A stretch of DNA of 64,000 nt from Siminovitchia terrae. GTDB taxonomy: Bacteria > Bacillota > Bacilli > Bacillales > Bacillaceae_C. Position 1 is the first letter of the stretch. Each line of letters begins with the position of its first letter. The position numbers were made by a program, and so were the translations under genes. This document shows, one piece after another, positions 63,407-64,000 of the stretch. Location of the stretch: positions 1 to 64,000 of the forward strand of contig NZ_QYTW02000021.1 in assembly GCF_003605405.2 (NCBI RefSeq), in the 5' to 3' direction. The notes under the pieces were generated by a model that did no database searches, had not been told where the DNA came from, and saw only the letters and a program-made list of their open reading frames with translations.

Positions 63407-64000
63407 ATGAGTGAGAGAAAACGACTTTATTTAGAAGAACGACTAGGTATGCAGTTAGGGAAAGATGAAAACGGCTATTATACTATTACATTTCAAAATG
63501 AAGAGATTCAATTAAATGATACGTTAGAAGCAAGAGTACTAGACGGTTGTGATCCGTACACTACGAGAGAAATCGAACAAAATGAAGACGACTTTGTCAT
63601 TAAAGTGAGACCAGTGATCCCATTGAAGTCGTTTGGTACGTTTAAAAATAAAGAAGAAATTGTGAAACTCTTTGTTGCCCACGCATTGATCCAAAAAGTC
63701 ATCCAACATGATCACGATATACTTCATTTGATTGTCAGCCCGGAGAACGTGCTTGTCAGTGATGGGCTGGAGGTGACATTTATCCATTATGGTGTGAAAG
63801 ATAGTATCCCCCCATATGAAAAAACCCCCGACAGATTATTTTTTGAATTACGTACCACATTACTAGTGCTTTTAGATGGGAATTATCGATTCAATGAATA
63901 TATGAATCATCATGATACATTAAAACTATCTAATAAGGCAACAGCCCTTATCCAACAAACAACGTTAGAAGGATTACGTGAACTTGTTTGTGATTGGATT
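63407..64000 (+). CDS. essB: EssB/YukC, type VII component (cut by window end)
   Basis: The first 198 codons of a protein that continues beyond the window. It begins MSERKRLYLEERLG and includes VKVRP-like and LHLIVSPENVLVSDGLEV, the pseudokinase-like cytoplasmic domain of EssB/YukC, which precedes a single membrane helix not yet reached. The ATG is preceded by GGAGAGGGG at rather long spacing (about 14 bp). The secretion ATPase gene essC (yukBA) would be expected next, outside the window. Confidence 0.88.
   Translation, partial: MSERKRLYLEERLGMQLGKDENGYYTITFQNEEIQLNDTLEARVLDGCDPYTTREIEQNEDDFVIKVRPVIPLKSFGTFKNKEEIVKLFVAHALIQKVIQHDHDILHLIVSPENVLVSDGLEVTFIHYGVKDSIPPYEKTPDRLFFELRTTLLVLLDGNYRFNEYMNHHDTLKLSNKATALIQQTTLEGLRELVCDWI

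Overview
The window is chromosomal DNA from a low-G+C, probably spore-forming member of the Bacillaceae. This is inferred from gene order (ctsR-mcsA-mcsB-clpC-radA ... sigH ... rpoB-rpoC ... S10-spc-alpha ... ecfA1A2T-truA-rplM-rpsI), from protein sequences close to Bacillus subtilis, from strong AGGAGG-type ribosome binding sites with frequent GTG/TTG starts, and from Gram-positive regulatory elements (CtsR box, T-box, L10 and L13 leaders, MntR box). I cannot name genus or species. No rRNA or tRNA gene and no intact transposase is seen.

Layout. 1-512: a nested tandem repeat (20-bp units inside a ~219-bp unit). 779-937: a structured hairpin element resembling an IS200/IS605-type end. 1016-1489: a glutathione-peroxidase-family gene. 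1.6-8 kb: the class III heat-shock operon (ctsR, mcsA, mcsB, clpC) under a canonical CtsR box, then radA. disA, which lies between radA and yacL in B. subtilis, is absent here. 8-17.2 kb: yacL, isoprenoid genes ispD-ispF, gltX, a cysteine-specific T-box with cysE-cysS, then mrnC, rlmB, rae1 and sigH. 17.2-21.2 kb: rpmG, secE, nusG and the rplKAJL genes, with an L1-operator-like hairpin and an L10 leader. 21.3-34.6 kb: ybxB-type methyltransferase, rpoB, rpoC, rplGB, rpsL, rpsG, fusA, tuf. 35-37.7 kb: a minus-strand manganese ABC transporter operon (mntB-mntC-mntA) with an MntR-type operator, lying between the str and S10 clusters. 37.9-53.1 kb: an unbroken S10-spc-alpha cluster from rpsJ to rplQ, with two promoters and a structured leader. 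53.6-58.3 kb: the ECF vitamin-transporter energizing module, truA, a second 20-bp repeat array, then rplM-rpsI behind an L13 leader. 58.6-64 kb: a type VII secretion locus split into two divergent units, essA/esaA on the minus strand and esxA-esaB-essB (cut by the window end) on the plus strand.

Most of the window is the housekeeping core of transcription, translation, protein export and proteostasis, in family-typical order. The unusual material is in the gaps and at the edges: two different ~20-bp-period arrays, a family of interspersed foldback repeats in at least six intergenic regions (10.6, 12.3, 17.8-18.0, 21.2, 22.2 and 53.2-53.5 kb), the missing disA, the mnt insertion and the rearranged type VII locus with an expanded acidic repeat in EsaA. 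I did not find a convincing new enzymatic or defence system; the repeats are the best candidates for undescribed biology.
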